Shown here: in pieces, positions 26,298-35,081 of the stretch
Numbering within the stretch: position 1 is the stretch's first letter
How the letters are laid out: each line of letters begins with the position of its first letter
Assembly: GCF_001517545.1 (NCBI RefSeq)
Contig: NZ_FBYA01000002.1
Span: 154,959 to 218,958 of the forward strand
DNA length: 64,000 nt
Origin: Limnohabitans sp. Rim47
GTDB lineage: Bacteria; Pseudomonadota; Gammaproteobacteria; Burkholderiales; Burkholderiaceae_C
Direction of reading: 5' to 3'
Translations under genes and position numbers: made by a program
Notes under the pieces: model-generated
Told to the model about the DNA's origin: nothing
Database searches by the model: none
The model's input: the letters and a program-made list of their open reading frames with translations, nothing else

Positions 26298-27485
26298 TCA
26301 AGTCCGGCTGGATTTTCCCAATTTGGCATCGTCCTCGGCCCAGCCTTCTATCGCGGGGTAATACCGTGTCGAACGGCCGTCACCGCATCGGGTGAGCAGC
26401 CCAAGCCGTTCCAGATCGATGAGGTCTCGGGCTGCGGTGGGTGTGGAGGTTTGCGCAATCCGCTCGTGCTTGCGCGTGGTCATGCCGCCTTCGTAACCTT
26501 TGGGGCCAGCATCCAGAAGCTTCTTCATTGTTTTTTGCTGTCGCTCATTGAGAGTGACCGATGACATTTGGGCCTGAAACCGAATGCGTTGAATGGCGGA
26601 ATCAATGGTGCGGTTGGCGAATTCGTTGGCCAGATCAATTTGCGCCAGCATCCATTCGACCCATGCCGTCACGTCCATGCTTTTAGAGCGTTGTGCCCGC
26701 TCTAGCTCGCGGTAATACTGGTCTTTGCACGACTCGATTTGCCGCGACAGTGTCACGATTCGCCCAGGCTGGCCCATGTCTTGGCCCAGTGCCAGTTGCA
26801 AGATGGCCCGGCCAAGGCGCCCGTTGCCATCGTCAAAAGGATGCAGCGTCTCGAACCACAGATGCGAGACTGCGGCACGCACCAAGCCGTCCATGGGCTG
26901 CGGCCCGACTTTGGGCTGGGTTTGGTTGAACCAGTTCAAAAAAGCGTCCATCTGCTCGGCTAGACCTTCAGCGGGTGGCGCGGCGTAATGCACCTTGCTG
27001 TGGCCCACGGCCCCACTGACGATCTCCATGGGCACAGAACGCAGAGCGCCCACATCGATGCGCTGCATGCCCGAAAAACCCGTGGGGAAAAGCGCCCCGT
27101 GCCAACTGCACAGGCGCTCGAGCGTCAAGGGTGCGTCAGTGTTGAGGGTGGCGTCTTGCAACACATCGATCAGTCCCTCGATGTTGCGCCTGCCTTCGCG
27201 CACGGGGGCACCCGACGTGTCGAGCCCCAAGCGCCGGGCGACGGAGGAGCGAACACTTTCAGGGTCCAGCTTTTCGCCTTCAATCGCAGAGGTGGTCAAT
27301 GCCTCTTGCGTCAACGAGTCACGGATGTGGGGCTGCAGCCCTTCCAGGCCAATCGCCTCCGCTTTGCCAAGTAGAAATCCTTGGAATGTTCTTGCGGCCG
27401 CCAATGGCGCCTGGATTCGCTGCGCGTCGAACGCCAATGCTGGCCACTCTGGCAGCTGCCAAATCCAACGTTGATATGATTTCAT
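26298..27485 (-). CDS. Fic-family protein with intact catalytic motif
   Basis: This 395-residue protein has an N-terminal DUF4172-like region (YQRWIWQLPEWPALAFDA). The Fic core carries the inhibitory motif TTSAIEGEKL near residue 68 and the complete catalytic loop HPFDDGNGRLGRAIL near 214. A C-terminal winged-helix-like part contains TLNERQQKTMKKLLD and TSTPTAARDLIDLERLGLL. The catalytic His and the glycines are all present, so AMP transfer or related activity held in check by the N-terminal helix is expected. It is flanked by direct copies of the helicase 3' end and has an inverted repeat five bases before its ATG. Confidence 0.9.
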   Translation of the reverse strand: MKSYQRWIWQLPEWPALAFDAQRIQAPLAAARTFQGFLLGKAEAIGLEGLQPHIRDSLTQEALTTSAIEGEKLDPESVRSSVARRLGLDTSGAPVREGRRNIEGLIDVLQDATLNTDAPLTLERLCSWHGALFPTGFSGMQRIDVGALRSVPMEIVSGAVGHSKVHYAAPPAEGLAEQMDAFLNWFNQTQPKVGPQPMDGLVRAAVSHLWFETLHPFDDGNGRLGRAILQLALGQDMGQPGRIVTLSRQIESCKDQYYRELERAQRSKSMDVTAWVEWMLAQIDLANEFANRTIDSAIQRIRFQAQMSSVTLNERQQKTMKKLLDAGPKGYEGGMTTRKHERIAQTSTPTAARDLIDLERLGLLTRCGDGRSTRYYPAIEGWAEDDAKLGKSSRT

Positions 27486-27490
27486 GGCTT

Positions 27491-27510
27491 AATCATATCA
27501 ATATATGATT
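27491..27510. promoter_or_regulatory. perfect inverted repeat upstream of the second fic gene
   Basis: AATCATAT (27491-27498) and ATATGATT (27503-27510) form a perfect 8-bp inverted repeat with a 4-base spacer, starting five bases upstream of the fic ATG. The protein ends in a winged-helix-like domain, so this may be an autoregulatory operator. I see no gene in the rest of the 184-base gap up to 27669. Confidence 0.45.
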
Positions 27511-27669
27511 TGAATGGAATGAAAATCGCATCGTGCGCGGTGTCAAGACCAATGCAGCTGTGGGTTTTTGACTTGGCCTGCCCTTGGTGAGCCACAACAC
27601 ACGGCACTTTAAGCGGGTGCCGAGCTTGAAACTTGAAGACTGGATGGCCTAAAAAGTCGAACGGGCCAT

Positions 27670-29739
27670 CTATCCAACGACTGTTTGGGCCATGCGATAG
27701 CCCCCCACCCCCTTCACATAAGCCAACAACTCCCCAAAAAACGGATGGCTGCAAAGCGTGGACGAATCGCCCACCAGCAGCAGCTTGCGCCGTGCGCGGG
27801 TCATGCCCACGTTCATGCGGCGTATGTCAGACAGGAAGCCGATCTCGCCTTGGGGGTTGCTGCGTGTCAGGGTGATGGCAATGATGTCGCGCTCTTGGCC
27901 CTGAAACGAATCGACGGTGCCCACGCTGAGCCTGCGTTGCAGCAGCAAACCATTCAGCACTTCGCTGTCTTCGATGGCGTCTTTCAAATAGTTGATTTGG
28001 GCGCGGTACGGCGCGATCACGCCAATGGTCAGCGGGCGCTGATCTGGGTCGGTGGGTTCGCCGGGTGCCTGCGTTTGGGCCAGCAGCTGCGCCAGGCGCT
28101 CCAGCAGCAGGTGGGCTTCTTCGGGGTTGGCGGTTGAGCGGCTTTCGGGAATGGCCAGTTCTTGATAACCGCAGCCCGCCGTGTCGATGAATTCCACAGG
28201 CAGGTCGGGTGCAAAGCGTGGGTCATTAAAACGCGGGGCATTAAAGCGCGGGTCATATGCGGCCAAGTCGGCATGGCGCACGCTGGGGTGCGCCACCAGT
28301 TGGCCGCCATAAAACTTCTCGGAGCTGAAGCCCATGATGTGCGCGTGCATGCGGTATTGCACGGTGAGCATGCGGGCCGTTTGTGGCTGCCGCTGGATGC
28401 ACTTTTCAAACAGGGTTTCGCGCAGGCCTTCGCGGGCGGCTTTTTCGCTTTTCACGGTGGGCGGCAACTGGTGGTGGTCGCCCGCCAAAACAATGCGCTG
28501 GCCCTTGGCAATCGGAATCCAGCAACCCGGCTCCAGGGCCTGGGCGGCTTCGTCAATAAAGACAGTCTCAAAGCTCAGGTGGCGAATGTGCCGGTGGCTG
28601 GCACCCACCAGCGTGCAGGTAATGACCTGCACCGATTCGAGCACGTCCTCGGTCATAAAGCGCTCTAAATCGTCGGCGGCTTGGCGCAGCCTGCGTGCTT
28701 CTTCGCGCAGCCATTGGCGGTGTTGCCGCCCCTCAAAACCAAAATTGCGAACGCCTTCTTTGGACAGTTCACTGGCCGTCTCGCGGTGCTGTTCAGCGGT
28801 TTGGCGCATCGCGTGCATCTTGGCGTAGCTGGCGTGGGCCATCACCCCGGCGTCGAGCGTGTGCTTGAGCAGCAGGTCTGACACGCGGCTGGGGTTGCCC
28901 ATGCGGATCACATTCACACCGCGCTCGGCCAACTTTTCTGTCAGCAGGTCTACGGCCGTGTTGGAGGGGGCGCACACCAGCACGCGCCGCTCGCGCCGTA
29001 TGGTTTCCAAAATGGCCTGCACCAGCGTGGTGGTTTTGCCTGTGCCGGGCGGGCCGTGGATGATGGCCACGTCTTGCGCCGCGATCACATGGCGCACAGC
29101 CGTCAGCTGCGAATCGTTGAGTGCACTCGGGTAAAACAGGTCGTCGGCTTTGGGCTCGCGAAAGCTGGCCTGCCTGGCCCCCAGCAGCACGTCGCGCAGT
29201 TCGGCCAAGCGGTTGCCGTGTGCGCCCATGACGTCGCCCAGCGCTTGGTGCATCTCGCGGTAGCTCACCTCGTCAAAAGTGAGGTCAATGCCGAGCGTGC
29301 TGCCCTCCAGCACCCAATCGGGCAGCGACTCTTTGGTCGTGGCAAACAGCAGTTTGTTGCGCCGCACGCTGGTTACCACGCCGCTCAGCACGGGCCGGTC
29401 AGGCCCTGAGTAGGCGGGCGCATTGCTGAACACACAAGCGTTTTTACCCACCTGAAACAAATGCAGGTCTTGCCGATGCGCCGGACGCTCTAGCTCCAGC
29501 ACCACTTTGCCCCCAAAACCGATGTCTTCTTGGGTGATGGTGACGGGGTACCAGGTCAAGCCACGCCTGCGGCGCTCTTTGATGCTGGCACTGGCGTTTT
29601 TGAGTTTGAATTGCGCTTGGTCTTCCTTTTGCTCCAATTGCATGAGTGCACGCACATGGCGTAACTCTTGTTGAACAGCGCAAGGGGCGGTGGGGGCAAG
29701 GCCTAGAAGAACAGGAAATTCGGTGTCTGGGGGCTTCAT
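27670..29739 (-). CDS. SF1 DNA/RNA helicase (IGHMBP2/UPF1-like AAA domain)
   Basis: This 689-residue superfamily 1B helicase has Walker A in IIHGPPGTGKTTTLVQAIL near residue 225 and LVCAPSNTAVDLLTEKL. Motif II appears in VFIDEAAQALEP near 390, then LAGDHHQLPPTV and LTVQYRMHAHIMGFSSEKFY. The C-terminal motifs are TIGVIAPYRAQI, VGTVDSFQGQERDII and NVGMTRARRKLLLVGD. The frame is open to 29787, but the ATG at 29739 is more plausible. Helicases of this group act in nucleic-acid repair and also occur in defence loci; position beside MmeI, ATPase and Fic genes makes either possible. Its 3' end is duplicated at 25876-26158. Confidence 0.88.
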   Translation of the reverse strand: MKPPDTEFPVLLGLAPTAPCAVQQELRHVRALMQLEQKEDQAQFKLKNASASIKERRRRGLTWYPVTITQEDIGFGGKVVLELERPAHRQDLHLFQVGKNACVFSNAPAYSGPDRPVLSGVVTSVRRNKLLFATTKESLPDWVLEGSTLGIDLTFDEVSYREMHQALGDVMGAHGNRLAELRDVLLGARQASFREPKADDLFYPSALNDSQLTAVRHVIAAQDVAIIHGPPGTGKTTTLVQAILETIRRERRVLVCAPSNTAVDLLTEKLAERGVNVIRMGNPSRVSDLLLKHTLDAGVMAHASYAKMHAMRQTAEQHRETASELSKEGVRNFGFEGRQHRQWLREEARRLRQAADDLERFMTEDVLESVQVITCTLVGASHRHIRHLSFETVFIDEAAQALEPGCWIPIAKGQRIVLAGDHHQLPPTVKSEKAAREGLRETLFEKCIQRQPQTARMLTVQYRMHAHIMGFSSEKFYGGQLVAHPSVRHADLAAYDPRFNAPRFNDPRFAPDLPVEFIDTAGCGYQELAIPESRSTANPEEAHLLLERLAQLLAQTQAPGEPTDPDQRPLTIGVIAPYRAQINYLKDAIEDSEVLNGLLLQRRLSVGTVDSFQGQERDIIAITLTRSNPQGEIGFLSDIRRMNVGMTRARRKLLLVGDSSTLCSHPFFGELLAYVKGVGGYRMAQTVVG

Positions 29740-29915
29740 TAAATAGCCGTGGGTGGAGTGCTGCGCCCAGATCCTACCTAAACCCACAAAGTGGGCTGAC
29801 TGTCAGGCCCATTGGGCAGAGCTTGGCGTGGCAAATCACAATTACCGACACAATTGAAAAAGCATCACACCATCGGCACCCCGCATTCACACCTCACGCA
29901 CTCCGGCTTTGATTC

Positions 29916-30578
29916 ATGTCTGTTTTAAGTTTAATTTCTGTGGGGCACGCCCACCTGCCCGGCGAATGGCTTTTTGAAGGCCTGTCGTTTGACTTGGCGC
30001 TGGATGAGCATGTGGCCATTCAAGGCACGTCGGGCTGCGGCAAATCCACGTTGTTGAACATCATGGCGGGGCTCGAAGTCCCGACCCATGGCGAAGTGCA
30101 TTGGTCTGGCGAGCCCACTTCTGCATGGACGGCTGAGCAGCGGCGCGCTTGTCGTCAAACAGACATGGGCTTTGTATTTCAGGCGTTTCACCTGCTGCCG
30201 CATTTGTCAGCACTTCAAAACGTCATGGTGCCTTGTCTGTTGGGCGGAGCGTCTGGTCAGGACGCTGCCAAGTTGGCACGGGAACTGTTGGGCGACCTGG
30301 GCTTGGCCACACGGCTAGACGCCAAGCCCACCCGTTTGTCGGGTGGTGAACAGCAACGCGTCGCACTGGCGCGTGCGCTGGTGCATCGGCCCCAAGTGGT
30401 GTTTGCCGACGAGCCGACCGGCAATCTGGACACCGACACCGCTGCCAAGTCGCTGGCCCTGCTGACTGGCTTGTGCCGAGAGCGCCGGACGAGTTTGGTC
30501 ATGGTCACCCATTCTGATGAGGCTGCACGGGCCATGGACAGAACGCTGCGACTGACCAAACAAGGCTTGGTGTGTTGA
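29916..30578 (+). CDS. ABC transporter ATP-binding protein (MacB/LolD type)
   Basis: This 220-residue ATPase has Walker A GTSGCGKSTLLNIMAG near residue 35, the Q-loop in MGFVFQAFHLLPHLS, signature LSGGEQQRVALARAL near 140, Walker B VVFADEPTGNLDTDT and the H-loop VMVTHSD. It is of the LolD/MacB type that drives lipoprotein or small-molecule extrusion without transport through a classical channel. Its last codons overlap the start of the permease gene, so they form a unit with the following lipocalin-like gene. Confidence 0.9.
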   Translation: MSVLSLISVGHAHLPGEWLFEGLSFDLALDEHVAIQGTSGCGKSTLLNIMAGLEVPTHGEVHWSGEPTSAWTAEQRRACRQTDMGFVFQAFHLLPHLSALQNVMVPCLLGGASGQDAAKLARELLGDLGLATRLDAKPTRLSGGEQQRVALARALVHRPQVVFADEPTGNLDTDTAAKSLALLTGLCRERRTSLVMVTHSDEAARAMDRTLRLTKQGLVC

Positions 30579-33118
30579 GCTTGAGAGGCCAGCAGGTCCT
30601 TTTCTTGTGGCTGCTGAAAGGCGCTTCCATTCAAGCTTGGACGCGCTGGTTGGTTGCGCTTGTGATGGTGGCCATCGGCGTGATGCTGGCGGTGGCCATC
30701 CACACCGTCAACCATTCGGCACTCGCCTCATTTGGCCAAGCCTTGGATACGGTCAATGGACAAGCCTCAGCACAACTGGTGGCCCCTTTGGGCGAGATGG
30801 ATGACCGGCAAATCGAGGATTGGGACCGTCGTCGGTCGGCTTTGGGCATTCACACAGTAAGCCCTGTGCTGGTGGTGCGGACCGACCGACTGACGGTGCT
30901 GGGCCTGGATGTTTTTAAGGCCGCCGTGGTGTCGCCGTCTTTGCTGCCCTCTGCCTCGGGCGATGCCGGTGATTTGTTCAATGCCAAGGCGCTTTTTTTG
31001 TCGCGTGCAGCCTTGGACGCTTTGAACGTGCAGGTGGGCGACAGCATTCGCCTACGGCATGGCCTCGATTGGGTGTCCTTGCAGGTGGCGGGAGAGGTGC
31101 CGGGCGCTGCATCGCAAGTGATTGGCGTGATGGACATTGGCAGTGCGCAATGGGCATTCAAGCGGCTGGGCGTGGTGTCACGGCTCGACCTTCGCCTAGA
31201 GGACTGGCAAAGCACGCAAGGGCTGAGTGATGCATTGACAGCACAGTCTGAACCTCTGCAACTGGTGGCCACGCAAGACCGTGAACGGCGCATGTCGCTG
31301 CTGTCGCGGGCCTACCGCGTGAACCTGACGGTGCTGGCCATGGTGGCCTTGCTGACGGGGGGCTTTTTGGTGTCCACAGCGGTCAATTTGTCCATCGTCC
31401 GTCAGCGGGCCGAGCTGGCTTTGTTGGGCGTGCTGGGGGCCAGTGAGTCGTGGCTTCGGCGCTTTGTCTGGGCGCAGGGCGGGCTGATTGGCGCTTTGGG
31501 TGGCGTGTTGGGTGTGGGCCTGGGCTTGTTGTTGGCGGCCATTTTGATGCGCATTGTGGGTGGTGATTTGGGCGGCAGCTATTTTTCGGGTGCGCCCGCC
31601 GCCATGGTCATCGACTGGGTGGCATTGTTTGTTTTTGCCATGGCTGCGGTGCTGATGGGTTTAGCGTCTGCATGGTTGCCTTTGTCGCAAATCAATTGGC
31701 GTCGGCCTATGGCTTTGTTGCGCGCGGGCCAGGCCGAAACGCTGGTGCTGCGCTTGCCCACCTTGAAATGGAGTCTGCTGAGCGCTGCGCTGTCCATGGT
31801 GTTGCTCATGTTGCCCACGATGGATGAATTGCCCTGGGCCGCCTACGGGGCCATTGCGGCCCTGCTGTGCGCCGGGCTCTTGGCTGTGCCTTGGATTTTG
31901 TCCAAGCTCTGGGGTGGGCTGTCGCACAGCGTGGCGTCTGTGCGCATACCGGCGGTGGTGCGCTTGGCGGTTTGGCGACTGGCGCAAGCGCCCTCGGCGG
32001 CCACGCCTTTGATTGCGGGCACGGTGGCCGCGTTTTCATTGACGGTGGCGATGATGGTCATGGTCAGCAGCTTCAGGACTTCGGTGTCTGATTGGTTGGG
32101 TTTGGTCTTGCCTGCTGACCTGTACACCAGCAGCCAGTCGATGGTGGATCAGCCAGGTTTTGACCCGTCAATCCAGACCTTGCTCGCCCAAGTGCCTCTA
32201 GTGCAAAGGGTTGAAACCAGTCGGCAAAGAAACCTCCGCCTCTCCAACGACCGCCCTGAGGTGGTCTTGATCGCTAAACCTTTGAACTTGCAAAACCCCA
32301 TGCAGTCGGTGGCCTTGGTGGGCTTGTCCAAGTTGCCGCCTGTTGATGACCCAGACCACTTGGTGGTTTTTGGCTCCGAGGCCATGGCCGATCTGTACGG
32401 CTGGCGTGTGGGTAAAGAAGCCCGCTTGCCACTGCGCCCACAAGGCTCATCCAAGGAGCTCAAGGTCTGGGTCGGCGGCTTGTACCGAGACTACGGCCGC
32501 CAACACGGCTCCGTGGTGATGTCGACCGCAGACTACGAAGCCATCACAGGCGACCGTTCGCGCTCCAACGTGTCGGTCTGGCTAGAAGACGGCGCAGATA
32601 CAGCGCAAGTCATCTCCAGCATCCAGCGCCAAGTGCCTGAACTCACGCAGCTCAAATGGATCAGCGCCAGTGATGTGCGCCAGCTCTCGCTCAAAATTTT
32701 TGACCGCAGTTTCGCCATGACCTACGCCCTGGAAGCCGCTGCTTTGTTTGTGGCCCTGTTTTCGGTGGCCGCAGGCGTCACCGGCCAGTTGCTTTTGAGG
32801 CGGCGCGAATTCGGATTGCTGGCGCACCTTGGCATGTCAAAGACAGACCGCCTGCGCTTGGTGTCTTTAGAGGTCGGTTTGCTGTTGACTGTGGCCGTGG
32901 TGTGGGCCAGTGTCTTGGGGGGTTTGATGAGCCAGATCTTGATCCACAAAGTGAACCCAGAGTCATTTCACTGGACCATGAACACGCATTTTGACAAAGG
33001 GCAATGGTTGGCAATCAGTGCGTTGCTGCTGGTGCTGGGCGTGCTGGCGGCGCGTTGGGCGGCAGGCCGAGGGCTTGATGCAAAACGCTTGGCCGAGAGC
33101 CTGAGGGCCGATTGGTGA
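30572..33118 (+). CDS. FtsX/MacB-type ABC transporter permease
   Basis: This 848-residue membrane protein has the arrangement of double FtsX permeases: one N-terminal membrane segment, a periplasmic domain, three segments near residues 255-360, a further central set of hydrophobic segments, a second periplasmic domain and a final trio of segments near 720-830. It starts with GTG at 30572, overlapping the ATPase stop. Such large permeases, together with the ATPase and an AttH/CrtC-like protein, form a cassette known from several proteobacteria; the substrate is unknown. Lipoprotein or surface-lipid export is the most likely class of role. Confidence 0.85.
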   Translation: MLSLRGQQVLFLWLLKGASIQAWTRWLVALVMVAIGVMLAVAIHTVNHSALASFGQALDTVNGQASAQLVAPLGEMDDRQIEDWDRRRSALGIHTVSPVLVVRTDRLTVLGLDVFKAAVVSPSLLPSASGDAGDLFNAKALFLSRAALDALNVQVGDSIRLRHGLDWVSLQVAGEVPGAASQVIGVMDIGSAQWAFKRLGVVSRLDLRLEDWQSTQGLSDALTAQSEPLQLVATQDRERRMSLLSRAYRVNLTVLAMVALLTGGFLVSTAVNLSIVRQRAELALLGVLGASESWLRRFVWAQGGLIGALGGVLGVGLGLLLAAILMRIVGGDLGGSYFSGAPAAMVIDWVALFVFAMAAVLMGLASAWLPLSQINWRRPMALLRAGQAETLVLRLPTLKWSLLSAALSMVLLMLPTMDELPWAAYGAIAALLCAGLLAVPWILSKLWGGLSHSVASVRIPAVVRLAVWRLAQAPSAATPLIAGTVAAFSLTVAMMVMVSSFRTSVSDWLGLVLPADLYTSSQSMVDQPGFDPSIQTLLAQVPLVQRVETSRQRNLRLSNDRPEVVLIAKPLNLQNPMQSVALVGLSKLPPVDDPDHLVVFGSEAMADLYGWRVGKEARLPLRPQGSSKELKVWVGGLYRDYGRQHGSVVMSTADYEAITGDRSRSNVSVWLEDGADTAQVISSIQRQVPELTQLKWISASDVRQLSLKIFDRSFAMTYALEAAALFVALFSVAAGVTGQLLLRRREFGLLAHLGMSKTDRLRLVSLEVGLLLTVAVVWASVLGGLMSQILIHKVNPESFHWTMNTHFDKGQWLAISALLLVLGVLAARWAAGRGLDAKRLAESLRADW

Positions 33119-33123
33119 ATGAC

Positions 33124-34239
33124 ATGACACAACCCCCTCCAAATCGGCGATTGACCCTCCAAACCGCAGCCTTGATGGTGGCAGGCCTGTCACCTTGGCC
33201 TGCGCATGTTGCCGCTGCGACAACTGCAGATGCACCGTTTTATCCACCCGTCAAACCGCGTCGCTTGGACTTTCCCAGAGACCATGGATCGCACCCTGAC
33301 TACCGCACCGAGTGGTGGTACCTGACGGGGTGGCTGGGACAGGGGCCGTCGGCCATGGGTTTTCAGTTGACCTTTTTTCGCAGCCGTACCCAACATGCGC
33401 CTGAGAACCCCAGTCGACTGGCCCCAACGCAATTGCTTTTTGCGCATGCGGCAGTGGCAGCGGCCCCAAAAAATGCTTTTTTACATGCCAACCGAGCGGG
33501 TCGGTTGGGCGGATCGCTGCTGCGAGCCGAGACGTCCGACACCGATGTGCAATTTGAAGATTGGCATTTACGCCGTGTTCAAGGCGCAGGGGGCGAGGCC
33601 TACAAAGGCCGCTTTGCAGGCGAAGGTTTTTCACTGTCGTTTGATGCCAGCGCCGCACAGCCTGCACTTTTGCGGGGTCAAGACGGCTTCTCGTCCAAAG
33701 GCCCCGCTGCCCTGCAGGCAAGCCACTATTACAGCCGTGCGCCTTTGAGTGTGAAAGCCGATGTGATTTTGGGAAAGCAAACCCAGGCACTAGAGGGGAA
33801 AGCCTGGCTCGATCACGAGTGGTCGAGTCAATTGATGATGCCTGGGGCCGTGGGGTGGGACTGGCTGGGCATCAACTTGCTCGATGGCGGCACTCTGATG
33901 GCTTTTCGGATTCGCAACGAGAAAGCGGCGTCAATTCACGCGCATGTGGATGCCCGTGATCGCGCGGGCCGAGCTGCTAAAGGCTGGCAGGGCCTTCGGT
34001 GGGAACCGGCAGGAAGTTGGCGAGGCAAGTCATTGATCGACTACCCACTGCCCATGGACTTGTGGGTGGGCGATGACCGCTACAGACTGGTGCCGCTCAT
34101 GCTGGGCCAAGAGGTCGATGCACGCGCCAGCACCGGCGGTTTTTATTGGGAAGGTGCGGTCAGTCTGATGCAAGGAGAGCGTTTGCTCGGCCATGGTTAT
34201 TTGGAGCTGACGGGTTACGGTGCGCCTTTGAAAATTTGA
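33124..34239 (+). CDS. AttH/CrtC-like lipocalin-domain exported protein
   Basis: This protein of about 371 residues starts with a twin-arginine-like leader (NRRLTLQTAALMVAG) and the mature part begins around APFYPPVKPRRLDFPRDHGS. The AttH/carotenoid 1,2-hydratase family is recognised by RTEWWYLTGWL near residue 63, GFQLTFFRS, HYYSRAPL, AWLDHEWSSQ near 235 and GWDWLGINLLDGGTLMAFRI. Despite the carotenoid name, these two-domain lipocalin-like proteins are often found next to FtsX-type ABC genes and probably act on lipids. TTG, GTG and ATG codons cluster at 33112-33124; the ATG is chosen. A hairpin (TTGGTC/GACCAA) follows the stop at about 34241-34268. Confidence 0.8.
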   Translation: MTQPPPNRRLTLQTAALMVAGLSPWPAHVAAATTADAPFYPPVKPRRLDFPRDHGSHPDYRTEWWYLTGWLGQGPSAMGFQLTFFRSRTQHAPENPSRLAPTQLLFAHAAVAAAPKNAFLHANRAGRLGGSLLRAETSDTDVQFEDWHLRRVQGAGGEAYKGRFAGEGFSLSFDASAAQPALLRGQDGFSSKGPAALQASHYYSRAPLSVKADVILGKQTQALEGKAWLDHEWSSQLMMPGAVGWDWLGINLLDGGTLMAFRIRNEKAASIHAHVDARDRAGRAAKGWQGLRWEPAGSWRGKSLIDYPLPMDLWVGDDRYRLVPLMLGQEVDARASTGGFYWEGAVSLMQGERLLGHGYLELTGYGAPLKI

Positions 34240-34301
34240 CCGCTTGGTCACCGACCAACAAAGCGGAAATGGCTGATTTTTTAACAACACAAGGATAAAA
34301 A

Positions 34302-35039
34302 ATGACTCTGAACTCGATCGTTTTGGTCACTGGCGCAAGCGGCGGGATTGGTCGCGCTTTAGTGGCGCGTTTGAAAACGCGTGGACTCCAAGTGGCCGCA
34401 GTGGGGCGAGACCTGTCGCGCTTGAAAGAGGTGGCAGCCGACCTGCACATTGAAGCGGACACCACCACGCCACAAGGAGCCACCAGCGCTGTGGACATGT
34501 GCCAATCACAGTGGGGGCTGTCACCTTCTTTTTTAGCGCACGCTGTGGGCAGCACTTTGGTGGCCTCGTTGCACCGGTCACGCGAAGAGCAGATTCGGGA
34601 TGTTTTGAGGATCAACCTTGAAAGCAGCCTTTGGATGCTTCAAGCCTGGATCACCGGGCTCAACGGCGGTCCTGGTGCAGCGGTTTTTGCAAGTTCGGTT
34701 GTTGCACAAATCGGCGTGGCGAACCATGAAGCCATTGCGGCGGCCAAAGGCGGCGTGGAGGCTTTGGTCCGCAGTGCTGCAGCAACCTACGCAGCCCAGG
34801 GCGTGCGTGTGAACGCGGTTGCTCCGGGGCTGACCGAAACAGGCATGACGGCAGGGATGCTCAAGTTGCCTGCCATGCGCGAGGCCGCAGGCAAACAGTA
34901 CCCCTTGGGCGGCATCCAGTCCGCCCAAGATGTGGCATCGGTCATGGATTGGTTGTTGTCGCCAGATGCAGCGCGTTTGACAGGACAAACCTTGGCTGTC
35001 GATGGCGGCTTCACTACCGTCAGGCCATTGATCAGGTGA
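34302..35039 (+). CDS. short-chain dehydrogenase/reductase lacking the catalytic Tyr
   Basis: This 245-residue SDR has the NAD(P) site VLVTGASGGIGRALVARL, a helix region INLESSLWMLQAW, the Ser strand FASSVVAQIG, and VNAVAPGLTETGM. The active-site YxxxK position reads NHEAIAAAKGGVEAL, with Ile where Tyr is expected and Lys retained. A C-terminal LTGQTLAVDGGF is typical of classical SDRs. The substitution may mark a divergent SDR subgroup with changed chemistry or a structural role. It lies 62 bases after the AttH-like gene and may be co-expressed with it. Confidence 0.85.
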   Translation: MTLNSIVLVTGASGGIGRALVARLKTRGLQVAAVGRDLSRLKEVAADLHIEADTTTPQGATSAVDMCQSQWGLSPSFLAHAVGSTLVASLHRSREEQIRDVLRINLESSLWMLQAWITGLNGGPGAAVFASSVVAQIGVANHEAIAAAKGGVEALVRSAAATYAAQGVRVNAVAPGLTETGMTAGMLKLPAMREAAGKQYPLGGIQSAQDVASVMDWLLSPDAARLTGQTLAVDGGFTTVRPLIR

Positions 35040-35081
35040 TTTGACCCGGCCCGGCCCCCGCCACGCTTGAGTTGAACGGGC

